Assembly: GCA_030039005.1 (NCBI GenBank) | Contig: JASHQT010000123.1 | Location: forward strand, 1-6,690 | Direction: 5' to 3' | Origin: Bryobacteraceae bacterium | GTDB lineage: Bacteria; Acidobacteriota; Terriglobia; Bryobacterales; Bryobacteraceae | DNA: 6,690 nucleotides | Shown: piece by piece, positions 1 to 6,122 of the stretch | Position numbering within the stretch: position 1 is the stretch's first letter | Layout: the number at the start of each line of letters is the position of its first letter | The notes under the pieces: model-generated | What the model was told of the DNA's origin: nothing | Databases searched by the model: none | Seen by the model: the letters and a program-made list of their open reading frames with translations, nothing else | Made by a program: the position numbers and the translations under genes

Positions 1-339
1 CATGGCGCGCAGGAGCTGCTCCACACGACGTTCCAGCAGTTCGAATTCAAAATTCGCGAGCAGCTCGCGCGCATGCTCTCGCCGGGAGGATTCGATCCGG
101 CCGAAGACATCGCGGCCATCACGGTAAATCGCTGGCCTTACGGCTACGCGTATACTTACGACACGCTCGCCGACCCCGACGTCCCACCCGAGCAGCGCCC
201 CCATGTGATCGGCCGCCAGCGCTTCGGCCGCGTGACCATCGCGAACTCCGACGCCGGCGCCGCCGCGTTTACCAATCAGGCTATCGATGAAGCCAATCGC
301 GCGGTGCAGGAGTTGCTTCTGCTCCAGGGATTGACGTAG
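1..339 (+). CDS. FAD-dependent oxidoreductase, spermidine dehydrogenase-like (C-terminal fragment)
   Basis: This is the last 112 codons of a gene whose start lies off the left edge; the frame is open from base 1 and ends at TAG 337-339. The segment ITVNRWPYGYAY followed by GRQRFGRVTIANSDAGAAA and an AIDEANRAVQ helix matches, from memory, the C-terminus of the FAD/NAD(P)-binding amine-oxidase-fold proteins annotated as spermidine dehydrogenase. There the GR..FGR..IANSDA stretch belongs to the C-terminal part of the FAD-binding domain. Such enzymes oxidise an amine and pass electrons to a carrier rather than to oxygen. The nucleotide-binding GxGxxG N-terminus is not visible, so the substrate cannot be tested here. 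The next gene, a pentaheme cytochrome, overlaps this stop by one base, so the two are probably co-translated and the cytochrome may be the electron acceptor (inference). The family call is fairly good; the spermidine specificity is weak. Confidence 0.72.
   Translation, partial: HGAQELLHTTFQQFEFKIREQLARMLSPGGFDPAEDIAAITVNRWPYGYAYTYDTLADPDVPPEQRPHVIGRQRFGRVTIANSDAGAAAFTNQAIDEANRAVQELLLLQGLT
326..330 (+). promoter_or_regulatory. Ribosome binding site supporting the GTG start of the pentaheme cytochrome
   Basis: AGGGA lies 8 nt upstream of GTG 339, inside the end of the preceding gene. It supports the non-ATG start that gives the cytochrome a full signal peptide. The next in-frame ATG (369) would remove most of the hydrophobic core. 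Confidence 0.5.
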
Positions 340-818
340 TGCGCGTTCTCCTGCTGCTGCTGGGGCCCATGCTCGCCTTCGCGCAGGATCGCCCGGCCGC
401 GCCCGCGCAGCCGCTGCCTTATAGCCACAAAACGCACCTCGCCATGGGGCTCAGGTGTGCCGACTGCCACACCAATCCCGAACCAGGCGACCACATGGGA
501 TTCCCCGCCACGGCAAAATGCATGTCCTGCCACGCGACCATCGCAAAGGATAAGCCCGCGATCCAAAAGCTGGCCCAGTTCGCCAGCTCCGGCCAGCCGA
601 TTCCATGGAACCGCGTCTTTGTGGTCGCGGCGGGCGTTTACTGGAACCATCGCTCGCATCTTGAGGCGGGCGAAACATGCGAATCGTGCCACGGCCAAGT
701 CGCTCAAATGGACGTCATCGCCAATGTCACTAACGTCACAACGATGGCGGGCTGCGTCGATTGTCACCGGCAGCGAAAAGCCGGGACCGGCTGCGAGTTC
801 TGCCACGAAGGAAAGTGA
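339..818 (+). CDS. Secreted pentaheme cytochrome c (cytochrome c7/c3-like)
   Basis: The 159-residue protein starts at GTG and stops at TGA 816-818. It opens with a short signal peptide (MRVLLLLLGPMLAFA, cleavage likely after residue 15), so it acts outside the cytoplasmic membrane. Five CxxCH heme c motifs are visible: CADCH 40-44, CMSCH 61-65, CESCH 114-118, CVDCH 139-143 and CEFCH 152-156. Exactly five other histidines exist (30, 33, 52, 104, 107), grouped as YSHKTH, a single H52 and WNHRSH. This equals the number needed for five bis-His hemes and resembles the [YF].H..H signature of cytochrome c7-like proteins. The linker PIPWNRVFVV before the second His pair also fits that family. The protein likely carries electrons for the FAD enzyme encoded just upstream, with which it overlaps by one base. 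The permease gene follows 12 nt downstream. The heme count is read directly; the redox partner is inferred. Confidence 0.9.
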   Translation: MRVLLLLLGPMLAFAQDRPAAPAQPLPYSHKTHLAMGLRCADCHTNPEPGDHMGFPATAKCMSCHATIAKDKPAIQKLAQFASSGQPIPWNRVFVVAAGVYWNHRSHLEAGETCESCHGQVAQMDVIANVTNVTTMAGCVDCHRQRKAGTGCEFCHEGK

Positions 819-830
819 GCGCATGCCGGC

Positions 831-2288
831 ATGGCAACTACTTCGGATACTCCAACTGCACCCAATTCCGGCTCGCTGATCCGCGCGCTCGGCGTCATGG
901 ATCTGACCTGGCTGTATCTGGTCGCCGTGGTGAATCTCAACGTTGTGCCGGTGATCGCGGTCGCGGGCCCGCGCGTGATCTGGCTGATGGCGGCCGCCGT
1001 TCTACTATTCTTCTTGCCGCAAGGGATCGCGGTCATCGAGCTGGCCGAACACCTGCCGGGCGAAGGCGGGCTTTACCTCTGGACCAAGGACAGCTATGGC
1101 GACTTTCACGGGTTCCTCTGCGGCTGGTGCTACTGGATGACGAACATGTTTTTCGTGCCGTCGCTGCTCGTTTACGTCACCGGCGTCACCAGCTATATCC
1201 TGAGTGCCGGCACTGCGGCCAAGCTCAATGACAGCCGCCTGTTCTTCTTCCTTCTTCCGGTCGCACTGCTGTGGGTCACAATCTTTGCAAACGTCCGCGG
1301 CCTGGGTGTCGGCAAATGGGTGAATAACATCGGTGGAATTGGCGCGCTGGTAATCGGCGGCGCGCTCATGCTGATGGCCGGAGTCTCAGCGGTCCAGAAT
1401 CGCGGCCAGTTGCACCTGCGGGATCTCGTGCCCAGCCATCTGAGCGATTTTCCGCTAGCCACCTTCGGCGTGATTAGCCTGGCGTTGGTGGGGATGGAAC
1501 TGGGGCCCATTATGGGCGATGAGGTTCGCGATCCGCGCCGCACCATCCCGCGCAGTGTCGCGCTAGGGGGAGCGCTGTGCGCGCTCATGTATAGCGGATG
1601 CGTGGTAGCGCTGCTGGCCTCCGTGCCGGGAAAGCAGATGGCGGTGGTGCAGGGCCTGTTGCAGGCGCTCGATGGGATGAGCGCATCGTTTGGAATGGCC
1701 TGGATTCTGCTGCCGCTCGCGATCCTGATGGCGGCGTCGATCGCGGGGTCCACATCGGCATGGGTAAGCGGCTCGGCGCGCATCCTGTTCGTCTGCGGTC
1801 TCGATCGCTACATGCCCAAAGCGCTCGGCAAGGTCCATCCGCGGCACCACTCGCCACACGTCGCATTGATCATGTTCGGATTCCTGGCCACCGCGATCAT
1901 CGCCATGAGCTTCATCGGTGCGTCCGTGCAGGAAGCCTACTTGACGCTACTTGATCTGGCCGTCGCGCTACAGATGATCTCCTACGTTTATCTGTTCCTG
2001 TCGCTGGTGAGGCGCGTGTTCTCGAAGCACACGGAGCCGCGCTATTTTCGCCGGCCTCTGTTGCAGGTGGCCGCCACCGCGGGCTTGAGCATGGCCGCTC
2101 TCGGCTTTGCGATGGCGTTCGTGCCCACGCGCCAGATCTCGTCCATCGCCTCGTTTGAATTGAAAATGTTCCTGACGCTGGGATTCATTCTGGCGCTGGC
2201 CGCCGGGCTGTTTGTCTATTACTCGCGGCTGCGCGTCAGCGGTTCGGGAATCGCGGCTTCATCGGCGCGAGGGTCGGATGCGGCATAG
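831..2288 (+). CDS. APC-superfamily amino acid/amine permease
   Basis: The 485-residue polytopic membrane protein is of normal length for a 12-TM APC transporter. The first membrane segment lies near residues 27-46. The motif LPGEGGLYLWTKDSYG, at about residues 74-90, is typical of APC carriers of the glutamate/GABA-antiporter type. A central segment LALVGMELGPIMGDEVRDPR followed by RTIPRS matches the TM6 to loop signature of the family. Further on, SARILFVCGLDRYMPKALGKVH with PHVAL matches the conserved loop after TM8. The start at ATG 831 is preceded by GGAAAG (810-815), a rather distant ribosome binding site; ATG 823 is out of frame. The gene lies 12 nt after the cytochrome, so it is probably in the same operon, which suggests import or exchange of an amino acid, amine or polyamine linked to the oxidation step. 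The substrate cannot be read from sequence. The last 70 nt overlap antisense with the remnant gamma-glutamyltransferase tail. Confidence 0.88.
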   Translation: MATTSDTPTAPNSGSLIRALGVMDLTWLYLVAVVNLNVVPVIAVAGPRVIWLMAAAVLLFFLPQGIAVIELAEHLPGEGGLYLWTKDSYGDFHGFLCGWCYWMTNMFFVPSLLVYVTGVTSYILSAGTAAKLNDSRLFFFLLPVALLWVTIFANVRGLGVGKWVNNIGGIGALVIGGALMLMAGVSAVQNRGQLHLRDLVPSHLSDFPLATFGVISLALVGMELGPIMGDEVRDPRRTIPRSVALGGALCALMYSGCVVALLASVPGKQMAVVQGLLQALDGMSASFGMAWILLPLAILMAASIAGSTSAWVSGSARILFVCGLDRYMPKALGKVHPRHHSPHVALIMFGFLATAIIAMSFIGASVQEAYLTLLDLAVALQMISYVYLFLSLVRRVFSKHTEPRYFRRPLLQVAATAGLSMAALGFAMAFVPTRQISSIASFELKMFLTLGFILALAAGLFVYYSRLRVSGSGIAASSARGSDAA

Positions 2289-2791
2289 TTCACGCTGGTC
2301 CTCGAGTTGTGCAGGATGGCCTGCCCGCCGCGGCGCCTCCGGCGCTTCTTGGAGCACCATGCCGTAATCGACGAAGTTCGAGACGAACCGCGCGTGTGCG
2401 ATGGGCTATACTGCGCCGCACATGATCCCGAAGCCGATGTGCTCGTCGCCCTTTTCCATGAACGCCGAAATAACGCTGTGAAACGGACGCTTGCGGCTGG
2501 CGAGCGCTTGGGATCGAGCGTAAAGCTCGTGCCGCGATTTTGCAGCGCAAAACCCCTCCCCGCTACCGTGACGCGCGAGCCGAACGCGCAATACAGGCTC
2601 TGAAACCAGCTCGCGATATTGCCGTCCTTGTCGACGACAGCCAAATACGTGGTGTTGCTTCCGGCCGGATGCGGATCGGTAACGTTGGCATGCCTCGCGA
2701 ATTCCCGCCCGCTCGATTCCAGCGTGCGCACAATCAGCCCGGTCATGTTCGCGAGGAAGCTTGCGCCGTGCAAGTTGCGACGGGGAGGCAC
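2219..2791 (-). pseudogene. ggt: Gamma-glutamyltransferase, C-terminal remnant with frameshifts, a nonsense codon and an internal deletion
   Basis: Reading the minus strand, one frame gives HGASFLANMTGLIVRTLE, then NTTYLAVVDKDGNIASW and GRGFALQNRG.SFTLDPK. This is the junction of the large and small GGT subunits, and TTY holds the threonine expected to act as nucleophile. Near 2500-2512 the family sequence jumps frame and continues as ALASRKRPFHSVISAFMEKG and GFGIMCGAV. An in-frame TAG (2406-2408) follows, after which the same frame resumes as HARFVSNFVDYGMVLQEA. Near 2325-2345 it jumps back to the first frame and closes with AILHNSRTSVNYAASDPR and AAIPEP, ending at TGA 2219-2221. The stretch normally lying between EAPR and GGGQA (about 40-50 residues in relatives I recall) is missing. 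No convincing GGT sequence is seen upstream of 2791, so most of the large subunit is absent. An intact GGT would cleave gamma-glutamyl amides outside the cytoplasm; this copy should be inactive. Assembly or sequencing error could mimic single lesions but hardly all of them. Confidence 0.85.
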
Positions 2792-2909
2792 TCCGGGTAT
2801 GCATCAGGAGAGGCCTGAAACATTCCGTCCAGCCGACCGCGGTGATTTGTACAGTGCCTGAACACCCGGCCGACGTGCGGAGGACCAAAATGGACGCCTC
2901 GATCGCGGC
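2792..2909. other. Spacer between the GGT remnant and the QHNDH beta gene
   Basis: No frame on either strand gives recognisable protein. On the minus strand all three frames were read by eye; none continues the GGT match convincingly, and the frame holding the upstream GGT segment has a stop just above 2791. It may be eroded GGT large-subunit DNA or ordinary intergenic sequence. No clear terminator hairpin with a T-tract was seen for the beta gene. Confidence 0.4.
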
Positions 2910-3974
2910 CTACGGTATCTCCGCGATCCCGCCGGTGACGTCGTTGTTGAGATCCCAGGTTTTCTCGTACTTCAAGGTCGCCGCATCGTACACTTCGATG
3001 TCAAAGCCCGCGCCATAGATATACAGCTTCTGCCCGTCGCTCGATATCCCGAAGCTGAAGCGCGTCCGGCACGGCACTTCGGCGCGCTGCGTCACCCGGT
3101 CGCTTGCCAGATCGAACTTCCAAAACTCGCACCTTTTATTCTCATAGCCGCCGCTCGTCACTACTGTGTAGGCCAATTTCTTGTCCGGCGTAACCTGCAG
3201 GCTCGACATCCCGGCCGGCGCGGGGCCGATCGGATTGTAGTCCACTTCGCGCGTCTCCAGGTTCAACCGCGCCAGGCCGAAGATGCGATTGTGCACGATC
3301 GGATCGGACGAGTTGAAAATCGAAACGTGCATGCCAGGCTGGCTGATCAAGTCCAGGTCGCTTCCCAGGCGGACGTTTTCGAGCGCGCCGTAATCCGGCT
3401 CAGCCAGATCCAATTCATTCACCAGCTTGAAATCCGACGCGTCGAGGATTTTGATCTTGGTGCCAAACTGATAAAGATACTTGCCGTCGGGTGAAACCTC
3501 GAAGGACATCCGGTTGTCCTCGCGGTCTTCGGCCGCCAGATCCGCGGTCTTCAGGATCTTCTGCTGCTCCAGATCGATCACGGTGTACTGGGCGGGCTGT
3601 AACTCAAAGTGCTCGGTTAGCCGGTCGATTTCGCGCGTCACTGTGTAGAACAACTTGCCGTCCGGCGACACCGCTCCGCTGCGGAAGCGGAACTGCTTCG
3701 TGGCGGTGTTGAGCACGAAATGATTCACCACCTGGCGCGTCGCGACGTCGATCACCTCGATGCCGTTCTGATCGATGGTGGTGACATAAATTTTCTTGTG
3801 ATCCGGCGCGAGGCGTATGGACCTGGGCGTGCCGGTTTGGAGTGGAATCCGGTCGACGATCTGGCCTTTCGCTTCATCGAACACCAGGACGGCGTTTGGA
3901 TACGCTGGAAGATACAGCGTACCCGCGTAGGCGGCGGCCGCGAAGATCCAAAGGAGGCCAAACAATCGTTTCAT
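2910..3974 (-). CDS. qhpB: Quinohemoprotein amine dehydrogenase beta subunit-like, secreted beta-propeller
   Basis: The 354-residue protein has a clear signal peptide (MKRLFGLLWIFAAAAYA, cleavage before GTLYLP), so it is periplasmic. It is built of repeated propeller strands marked by APDHKKIYV, SPDGKLFYTV, SPDGKYLYQF, TPDKKLAYTV and SSDGQKLYIY, alternating with segments such as IEVIDVATRQVV, YTVIDLEQQKIL and IEVYDAATLKYE. This is the YVTN/YncE-type propeller used by amine dehydrogenase beta/heavy chains. Length and divergent placement next to an unmistakable QHNDH alpha gene favour the beta subunit of that enzyme, which in known complexes packs against alpha and encloses the small gamma subunit. 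Alone, it could be called only a YncE-like protein. It ends at TAG 2910-2912 and begins at ATG 3974; no strong Shine-Dalgarno is seen before it. Neither a gamma subunit gene nor a maturase follows it; the next thing downstream is the GGT remnant. The subunit name depends partly on context. Confidence 0.7.
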   Translation of the reverse strand: MKRLFGLLWIFAAAAYAGTLYLPAYPNAVLVFDEAKGQIVDRIPLQTGTPRSIRLAPDHKKIYVTTIDQNGIEVIDVATRQVVNHFVLNTATKQFRFRSGAVSPDGKLFYTVTREIDRLTEHFELQPAQYTVIDLEQQKILKTADLAAEDREDNRMSFEVSPDGKYLYQFGTKIKILDASDFKLVNELDLAEPDYGALENVRLGSDLDLISQPGMHVSIFNSSDPIVHNRIFGLARLNLETREVDYNPIGPAPAGMSSLQVTPDKKLAYTVVTSGGYENKRCEFWKFDLASDRVTQRAEVPCRTRFSFGISSDGQKLYIYGAGFDIEVYDAATLKYEKTWDLNNDVTGGIAEIP

Positions 3975-3978
3975 ACTT

Positions 3979-4066
3979 ACTGTAAGGTTACGATAAATCG
4001 CCCGGTCGCCGCACCCAGCGCGGCGGCAATATGCTTCTTTGCGCTAGACTGTGAAGGTTGCGTAAA
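3979..4066 (+). promoter_or_regulatory. Divergent promoter region with two imperfect direct repeats
   Basis: The 121-bp gap between the beta and alpha starts (3975-4095) must hold both promoters. It contains ACTGTAAGGTTACGATAAA at 3979-3997 and ACTGTGAAGGTTGCGTAAA at 4048-4066. Both are on the + strand, and they align with one gap each and 17 of 20 columns identical. Start-to-start spacing is 69 nt. The first copy ends a few bases upstream of the beta ATG, and the second sits 30-48 nt before the alpha ATG. A pair of operator sites for one regulator of both genes is a reasonable reading. No convincing -35/-10 pair could be fixed by eye. Confidence 0.4.
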
Positions 4067-4087
4067 CCCCGTCGGTCTGCGGGAATT

Positions 4088-4091
4088 GGAG
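4088..4091 (+). promoter_or_regulatory. Ribosome binding site for the QHNDH alpha gene
   Basis: GGAG lies 4 nt before ATG 4096, within TTGGAGCTGA. It supports this start, which also gives an N-terminal hydrophobic segment ending in ALA before the mature protein. Confidence 0.5.
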
Positions 4092-4095
4092 CTGA

Positions 4096-5739
4096 ATGGA
4101 TCTGGTCCGCGCCTTACAAGTGGGCCTCTCTTGCTGTCTAGCCTCTTTCATCGCGCTTGCAGAAACCAACGCGCCCGAACCAGGCATCCCAGTCAATAAT
4201 CCGCTCGTGATCGCAAAATGTGGGGCCTGCCACGCTCGCGATTCGCACGGAGACATGCAGCGGGTTTCTTGGGAGAGGACGACGCCGGAAGGTTGGCAGG
4301 AAGCGCTGAAGCGCATGGTTCTCCAATACGGGGTTGCGATTACTCCGTCAGAAGCACACGCCATCATCCAATACCTGAGCGCCGATCACGGGCTGGCGCC
4401 GGAAGAAGCCAAAGCAGTGCTCTACGATGCGAATCGCAGCGTCCACCGCGAGACGATTCCCGACGAAGCTTTGGAACATGGTTGCGCAAGGTGCCATACC
4501 TTCGCCCGCGCCCTCTCCTGGCGGCGATCGGCCGAAGACTGGAGGGAGATCGTCGAGTGGCACACCAAGGAGTTCAAGCTGCCCCTCAACACGGAAGCCA
4601 TCGCATATTTTCCCAAGGTGGCGCCGCTCCGTACGCCTGAATGGGATGTCTGGAGCAAGCGGCCGCACACCTCGAATCTGGCGGGCCGATGGCTTGTAAC
4701 GGCTTCGATGGCGGGTCACGGGAAGTTCTACGGTGAAATGCAAGTGGAACGCACGGGCGACGACGATTACAACACCACTGTCCATCTGACAGCTGTTGAA
4801 AATGGGGTTTCACTCACTCGTTCCGGCCGGGCTGTCGTCTACGGCGCGAATGCTTGGCGTGGACGGTCGGAGGGGACGCCAATGGATGCATCCAGTCCCG
4901 ATGCTTTGTCGAGCGCGGCGCACGAGGTGCTTTGGATCGCCCCGGACCAGGTGACTGCCGAGGGACGCTGGTTTTGGGGGCAATATCAGGAATTCGGATT
5001 GGATGTGAAGCTGCGCCGTGCGGACGCCGGCCCCGCCCTGCTCCTGGTGGATCGCCCGTCACTAAAGCTGGGAACGGACGGCAATCGCGTTCGTTTAATC
5101 GGCGATCAACTCCCTACGCGCATCACGCCCGTGGATCTTGATTTTGGGCCGGGCGTTCGCGTGCGGCGTATTGTATCCAGCACGCCCGTGGAACTTGTCG
5201 CGGACGTTGACGTCGCTCCGGACGCGCCGCTCGGCCAGCGCGACGTCGTCCTCCATCGCCTGGTGCTTCCCCGCGCCATCGCAATTTACGATCGCATCGA
5301 TTACATCAAAGTGATCCCGGATTCCGCAATGGCTGCCTTTAGCGACGGAACGCACGTGCGCGGTTATCAGCAATTCGCCGCCATCGCTTTTCAACGAGGC
5401 GCCGACGGCAAGATGCACACCGCGGACGATCTCGATCTCGGGCCGCTTGCTCCCAGCGACATCACTTGGGCGCTCGAAGTTTTCTATTCCAAGCCCGGGA
5501 GCCCAGCCGATTTCGTTGGTGAGATCAGTCCCTCAGGTTTCTTCACGCCCGCTGCGAGAAGTCCCAAGGCCAACTTTGATGTCTGGGTGGTCGCTTCCGC
5601 GAAGAGCGAAACGGCCAAAAATGGGCGTCCGCTGGCCGGCAAATCGTACATGGTGGTCACGGTTCCCGCGTATGTTCTGAATGGACGCCGGTACGTGCGG
5701 GAACTCGACCGCTGGGTCGATAATGGACCGGCACAATGA
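4096..5739 (+). CDS. qhpA: Quinohemoprotein amine dehydrogenase alpha subunit-like diheme cytochrome
   Basis: The 547-residue protein matches QHNDH alpha in length and four-domain plan. Residues 1-22 form a signal peptide (cleavage after IALA). The diheme domain, about 30-160, carries CGACH (42-46) and CARCH (130-134), each in a family-like setting: W.RTTPEGWQEALKRMV after the first and SAEDWREIVEWH after the second. About 194-306 is the beta-rich second domain (NLAGRWLVTA to GQYQEFGLDVKL). About 313-392 is an Ig-like domain (LGTDGNRVRLIGDQL), and 393 to the end is the last domain, closing with YVRELDRW. In the known enzyme, alpha accepts electrons from the cysteine tryptophylquinone of gamma and passes them to a periplasmic carrier. 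Both heme sites are intact. The beta gene is divergent 121 bp upstream instead of in the same operon, and no gamma or radical-SAM maturase gene is seen nearby. The DUF6152 gene overlaps its stop (ATGA). The family call is strong; amine oxidation activity without gamma is open. Confidence 0.88.
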   Translation: MDLVRALQVGLSCCLASFIALAETNAPEPGIPVNNPLVIAKCGACHARDSHGDMQRVSWERTTPEGWQEALKRMVLQYGVAITPSEAHAIIQYLSADHGLAPEEAKAVLYDANRSVHRETIPDEALEHGCARCHTFARALSWRRSAEDWREIVEWHTKEFKLPLNTEAIAYFPKVAPLRTPEWDVWSKRPHTSNLAGRWLVTASMAGHGKFYGEMQVERTGDDDYNTTVHLTAVENGVSLTRSGRAVVYGANAWRGRSEGTPMDASSPDALSSAAHEVLWIAPDQVTAEGRWFWGQYQEFGLDVKLRRADAGPALLLVDRPSLKLGTDGNRVRLIGDQLPTRITPVDLDFGPGVRVRRIVSSTPVELVADVDVAPDAPLGQRDVVLHRLVLPRAIAIYDRIDYIKVIPDSAMAAFSDGTHVRGYQQFAAIAFQRGADGKMHTADDLDLGPLAPSDITWALEVFYSKPGSPADFVGEISPSGFFTPAARSPKANFDVWVVASAKSETAKNGRPLAGKSYMVVTVPAYVLNGRRYVRELDRWVDNGPAQ

Positions 5740-6122
5740 AGCAATTCGCCCTTCCGATTCTTGCGGCAAGCGTGGCCCTGATTTCCCTGGCATCTCCGGC
5801 CGCCGCGCATCATGGATTCGCCGCCTTCGACACAACCAAGACAGTGACGCTGACAGGAACCGTCACCGATTTTCACTTCGTGAACCCCCATTGCGTCATT
5901 GAATTCGACGTGAAGGATGACAAAGGCCGGGTGCAAAGCTGGATGGCGGAGATGACCAGTCCGGTGCATCTCATCCACAAAGGCTGGACCGAGTCTACCG
6001 TCCAACCCGGCGAAGTCGTCACCATCACTGGCTATCGCGCGAAGAACGGCGCGCCGTCGCTCTGGACGACCAGGATCGTCTTGAGCAACGGAAAGGAATC
6101 GAATATCGACACATCCCAGTAG
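5736..6122 (+). CDS. Secreted DUF6152 family protein
   Basis: The 128-residue protein begins with a strong signal peptide (MKQFALPILAASVALISLASPAAA); predicted cleavage after AAA would leave the mature protein starting HHGFAAFD. The pattern HHGFAAFDTTKTVTLTGTV, then FHFVNPHCVIEFDVKD, WMAEM, GWT and PGEVVTITGYRAKNG, is that of DUF6152, a small beta-rich family of unknown role common in Acidobacteriota and Proteobacteria. Conserved histidines (HH at the mature N-terminus, NPH) suggest metal or cofactor contact, but this is conjecture. The ATG overlaps the alpha stop (ATGA at 5736-5739), so it is translationally coupled to the QHNDH alpha gene and probably serves the same extracytoplasmic process. 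It ends at TAG 6120-6122 and its 3' 98 nt run antisense to the copper amine oxidase frame. Family call good, function unknown. Confidence 0.82.
   Translation: MKQFALPILAASVALISLASPAAAHHGFAAFDTTKTVTLTGTVTDFHFVNPHCVIEFDVKDDKGRVQSWMAEMTSPVHLIHKGWTESTVQPGEVVTITGYRAKNGAPSLWTTRIVLSNGKESNIDTSQ

Noticed and set aside
276..824. Long 182-residue minus-strand open frame opposite the cytochrome
   Set aside because: It is the antisense of a gene with five CxxCH motifs and a signal peptide; its translation shows no family signature.
1193..1783. 196-residue minus-strand frame inside the permease
   Set aside because: Low-complexity Pro/Ser/Arg-rich antisense translation typical of GC-rich DNA; the permease on the other strand is unmistakable.
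2326..2335. Perfect palindrome CGCCGCGGCG
   Set aside because: Falls in Arg/Ala/Pro-rich GC-rich coding remnant at the deletion junction; short GC palindromes are expected by chance here, though microhomology at the junction is possible.
2307..2861. Three plus-strand open frames (2307-2603, 2540-2818, 2619-2861)
   Set aside because: They are antisense to recognisable GGT segments and show no conserved motif or ribosome binding site.
4041..4050. TAGACT as a -10 box for the alpha gene
   Set aside because: No credible -35 hexamer at 16-18 nt upstream; left unassigned.
3720..4199. 159-residue plus-strand frame across the divergent intergenic region, considered as a possible missing gamma subunit
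   Set aside because: It starts antisense inside the beta gene, lacks the multiple Cys and Trp pattern of the gamma subunit, and overlaps the alpha start in another frame.
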